DNA of 64,000 nucleotides from Gracilibacillus boraciitolerans JCM 21714 (GTDB lineage Bacteria > Bacillota > Bacilli > Bacillales > Amphibacillaceae). Location of the stretch: NCBI RefSeq assembly GCF_000521485.1, contig NZ_BAVS01000003.1, forward strand, positions 1 to 64,000, given 5' to 3'. A program made the position numbers and the translations under genes. The notes beneath the pieces were generated by a model, which was not told the origin of the DNA, did not search any database, and saw only the letters and a program-made list of their open reading frames with translations. Below are positions 63,937-64,000 of this stretch, piece after piece. Within the stretch, counting starts at the first letter, position 1. Every line of letters starts with the position of its first letter.

Positions 63937-63976
63937 CTGGCTTCACGGGAATTACCGTTAATTCCCGTGAAGCCAG
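63937..63976. repeat. 40-bp perfect palindrome, repeat family E
   Basis: CTGGCTTCACGGGAATTA, a four-base centre, TAATTCCCGTGAAGCCAG. The 18-bp arms are perfectly complementary. A degenerate copy lies at 52640-52670 and a further partial motif (TCCCGTGAAG) follows at 63983. It could also act as purU terminator, but lacks a T run. Confidence 0.7.
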
Positions 63977-64000
63977 TAACATATCCCGTGAAGAAGATAC

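Overview
The window reads as a chromosome segment of a low-GC, Gram-positive member of the Bacillaceae. Supporting signs are AAGGAGG-type ribosome sites, TTG and GTG starts, an S-box riboswitch ahead of a cysH-J-I-sat-cysC operon, TnrA, AlaR/AlaT, a Fur box, TreR-type operators and the mtlA-R-F-D gene order. No phage, insertion sequence, CRISPR array, rRNA or tRNA gene was seen. Genus is not decided; halophilic or alkaliphilic relatives such as Gracilibacillus, Oceanobacillus or Virgibacillus would fit.

Layout. 1-3.9 kb: iron-type ABC permease (cut by the left edge) and binding lipoprotein, with a divergent LysR regulator. 3.9-7.7 kb: FCD/GntR regulator, an orphan sugar-binding lipoprotein and an unrecognised membrane protein. 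7.8-11.6 kb: fruR-fruK-fruA. 11.7-17.6 kb: a YkvA-like protein, then mtlA-mtlR-mtlF-mtlD. 17.8-24.2 kb: assimilatory sulfate reduction operon on the minus strand under a SAM riboswitch. 24.2-28.7 kb: RsbR-like STAS protein, HxlR regulator, decayed aldo/keto reductase, long TspO-like protein and photolyase. 28.7-31.7 kb: cyclic-di-GMP module (RsbQ-like hydrolase plus PAS-GGDEF protein, facing an EAL protein). 32-36.6 kb: gdhA, UMF1-type transporter, small unknown protein, AI-2E family protein. 36.7-40.7 kb: treP-treA-treR. 41-44.2 kb: siderophore permeases and binding lipoprotein around a Fur box. 44.2-50.7 kb: Sm-like/glycine-tyrosine protein, putative protease plus methyltransferase, alaR-alaT, GH43 enzyme, tnrA, FbpA-like protein, MATE remnant. 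50.7-58.4 kb: oxidoreductase, CAP-domain lipoprotein, two transporters, polar amino acid ABC system, FAH-family enzyme. 58.5-64 kb: argC-J-B-D and purU.

The most striking property runs through the whole window. G or C runs of exactly seven are hugely over-represented: about 65 by my eye count, against about a dozen each of five and six and seven of eight. In conserved protein motifs nearly all runs of seven look like a run of four plus three extra bases, which adds one glycine or proline. The same +3 is inferred in non-coding RNA structures (the S-box and three hairpins). Runs of five or six usually sit exactly at a frameshift (+1 or +2). A second class of frameshift is loss of one base from a short homopolymer. 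Together these break about 27 of 59 genes, including housekeeping ones. The leading explanation is a systematic sequencing or consensus artefact, so split genes are annotated here as single genes; a real tract-expansion mutator is the alternative to exclude.

Biology worth following regardless of the tracts: the RsbQ-like hydrolase with PAS-GGDEF partner and EAL neighbour, two dispersed inverted-repeat families, and the unrecognised membrane protein with a possible ATT start.
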